This document shows positions 63,911 to 64,000 of a stretch of DNA of 64,000 bases, piece by piece. Origin of the DNA: Kaistia dalseonensis (GTDB lineage Bacteria > Pseudomonadota > Alphaproteobacteria > Rhizobiales > Kaistiaceae); NCBI RefSeq assembly GCF_030814715.1, contig NZ_JAUSVO010000001.1, forward strand, positions 682,001-746,000. The letters run 5' to 3'. Each line of letters opens with the position of its first letter. Position 1 is the first letter of the stretch. The notes below the pieces were generated by a model, which was given only the letters and a program-made list of their open reading frames with translations, had not been told where the DNA came from and searched no databases. Made by a program: the position numbers and the translations under genes.

Positions 63911-64000
63911 ATGCCCGACGCCAGCCAGCAGCCGGCCGATTTCGGCACGTTCGACGTGATCATTGTTGGCGCGGGTTCGGCCGGATCCGTGATCGCCAAT
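63911..64000 (+). CDS. GMC-family oxidoreductase, N-terminus only
   Basis: 30 residues before the window ends: a short leader and then VIIVGAGSAGSVIAN, the ADP-binding motif of GMC oxidoreductases (choline dehydrogenase, alcohol oxidases). The A-x-S-x-G-S/A-V-x-A context fits GMC better than other FAD proteins. Continues beyond the window, presumably in the same operon. Confidence 0.7.
   Translation, partial: MPDASQQPADFGTFDVIIVGAGSAGSVIAN

Overview
The window is high-GC DNA with gene content typical of an alphaproteobacterium, most likely of the order Hyphomicrobiales (rhizobia-like). This rests on the GC-rich third codon positions, tightly overlapping ATGA and TGATG operons, many Tat-exported ABC binding proteins, a candidate Irr-type iron box (ICE) and families such as DUF3088. 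I cannot name the genus. I see no rRNA, tRNA, phage, insertion sequence or CRISPR array.

Region 1 (1-25 kb) looks like an organosulfur-scavenging region. It holds three related family-5 binding proteins (1-1592, 10269, 19944) but only one set of Opp/Dpp-type permeases and ATPases (6040-9959). It also has four luciferase-like flavin monooxygenases: two SfnG/SsuD-like (1959, 11934) and two NtaA/DszA-like (15531, 23342). A DszB-like protein at 13127 keeps the Cys/His/Arg signature of the sulfinate desulfinase, a DszC/acyl-CoA-dehydrogenase-fold flavoprotein lies at 14182, and a flavin reductase at 17820-18386. Together 11.9-18.4 kb has the parts list of the 4S (Dsz) desulfurisation pathway next to an importer. 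An Rrf2 regulator, LysR regulators, an aldo/keto reductase and a FAD/NAD(P)-binding oxidoreductase lie among them. Two non-coding stretches stand out: a block of nested palindromic repeats (3.15-4.17 kb) and a patch of gene fragments (17.3-17.8 kb).

Region 2 (24.8-36.3 kb) is mixed. It has a divergent dgdR/dgdA pair (2,2-dialkylglycine decarboxylase and its LysR regulator), a small membrane protein, a fatty acid desaturase, an unlisted 59-codon ORF, a ferric-iron ABC importer preceded by a candidate Irr box, a second FAD/NAD(P)-binding protein and a LysR gene.

Region 3 (36.3-42.5 kb) is an Opp-type importer (binding protein, two ATPases, two permeases) ending in a glycerophosphodiester phosphodiesterase. 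This is the same combination as the agrocinopine (Acc) system of Agrobacterium, so a phosphodiester substrate is plausible.

Region 4 (42.6-64.0 kb) is a nearly gap-free run of plus-strand genes behind a divergent LysR regulator. It encodes aromatic degradation through hydroxyquinol: two intradiol (hydroxyquinol-type) dioxygenases, maleylacetate reductase, a TfdB-like phenol hydroxylase and a two-component hydroxylase/reductase pair resembling the GraA/GraD resorcinol hydroxylase. It also has a VOC ring-cleavage dioxygenase with a carboxylesterase, an SDR, a zinc alcohol dehydrogenase, an alpha/beta hydrolase and two complete branched-chain-amino-acid-type (Liv) ABC importers. The start of a GMC oxidoreductase runs off the end. 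The duplicated uptake, hydroxylation and ring-cleavage steps suggest two related aromatic substrates converging on hydroxyquinol, maleylacetate and 3-oxoadipate.
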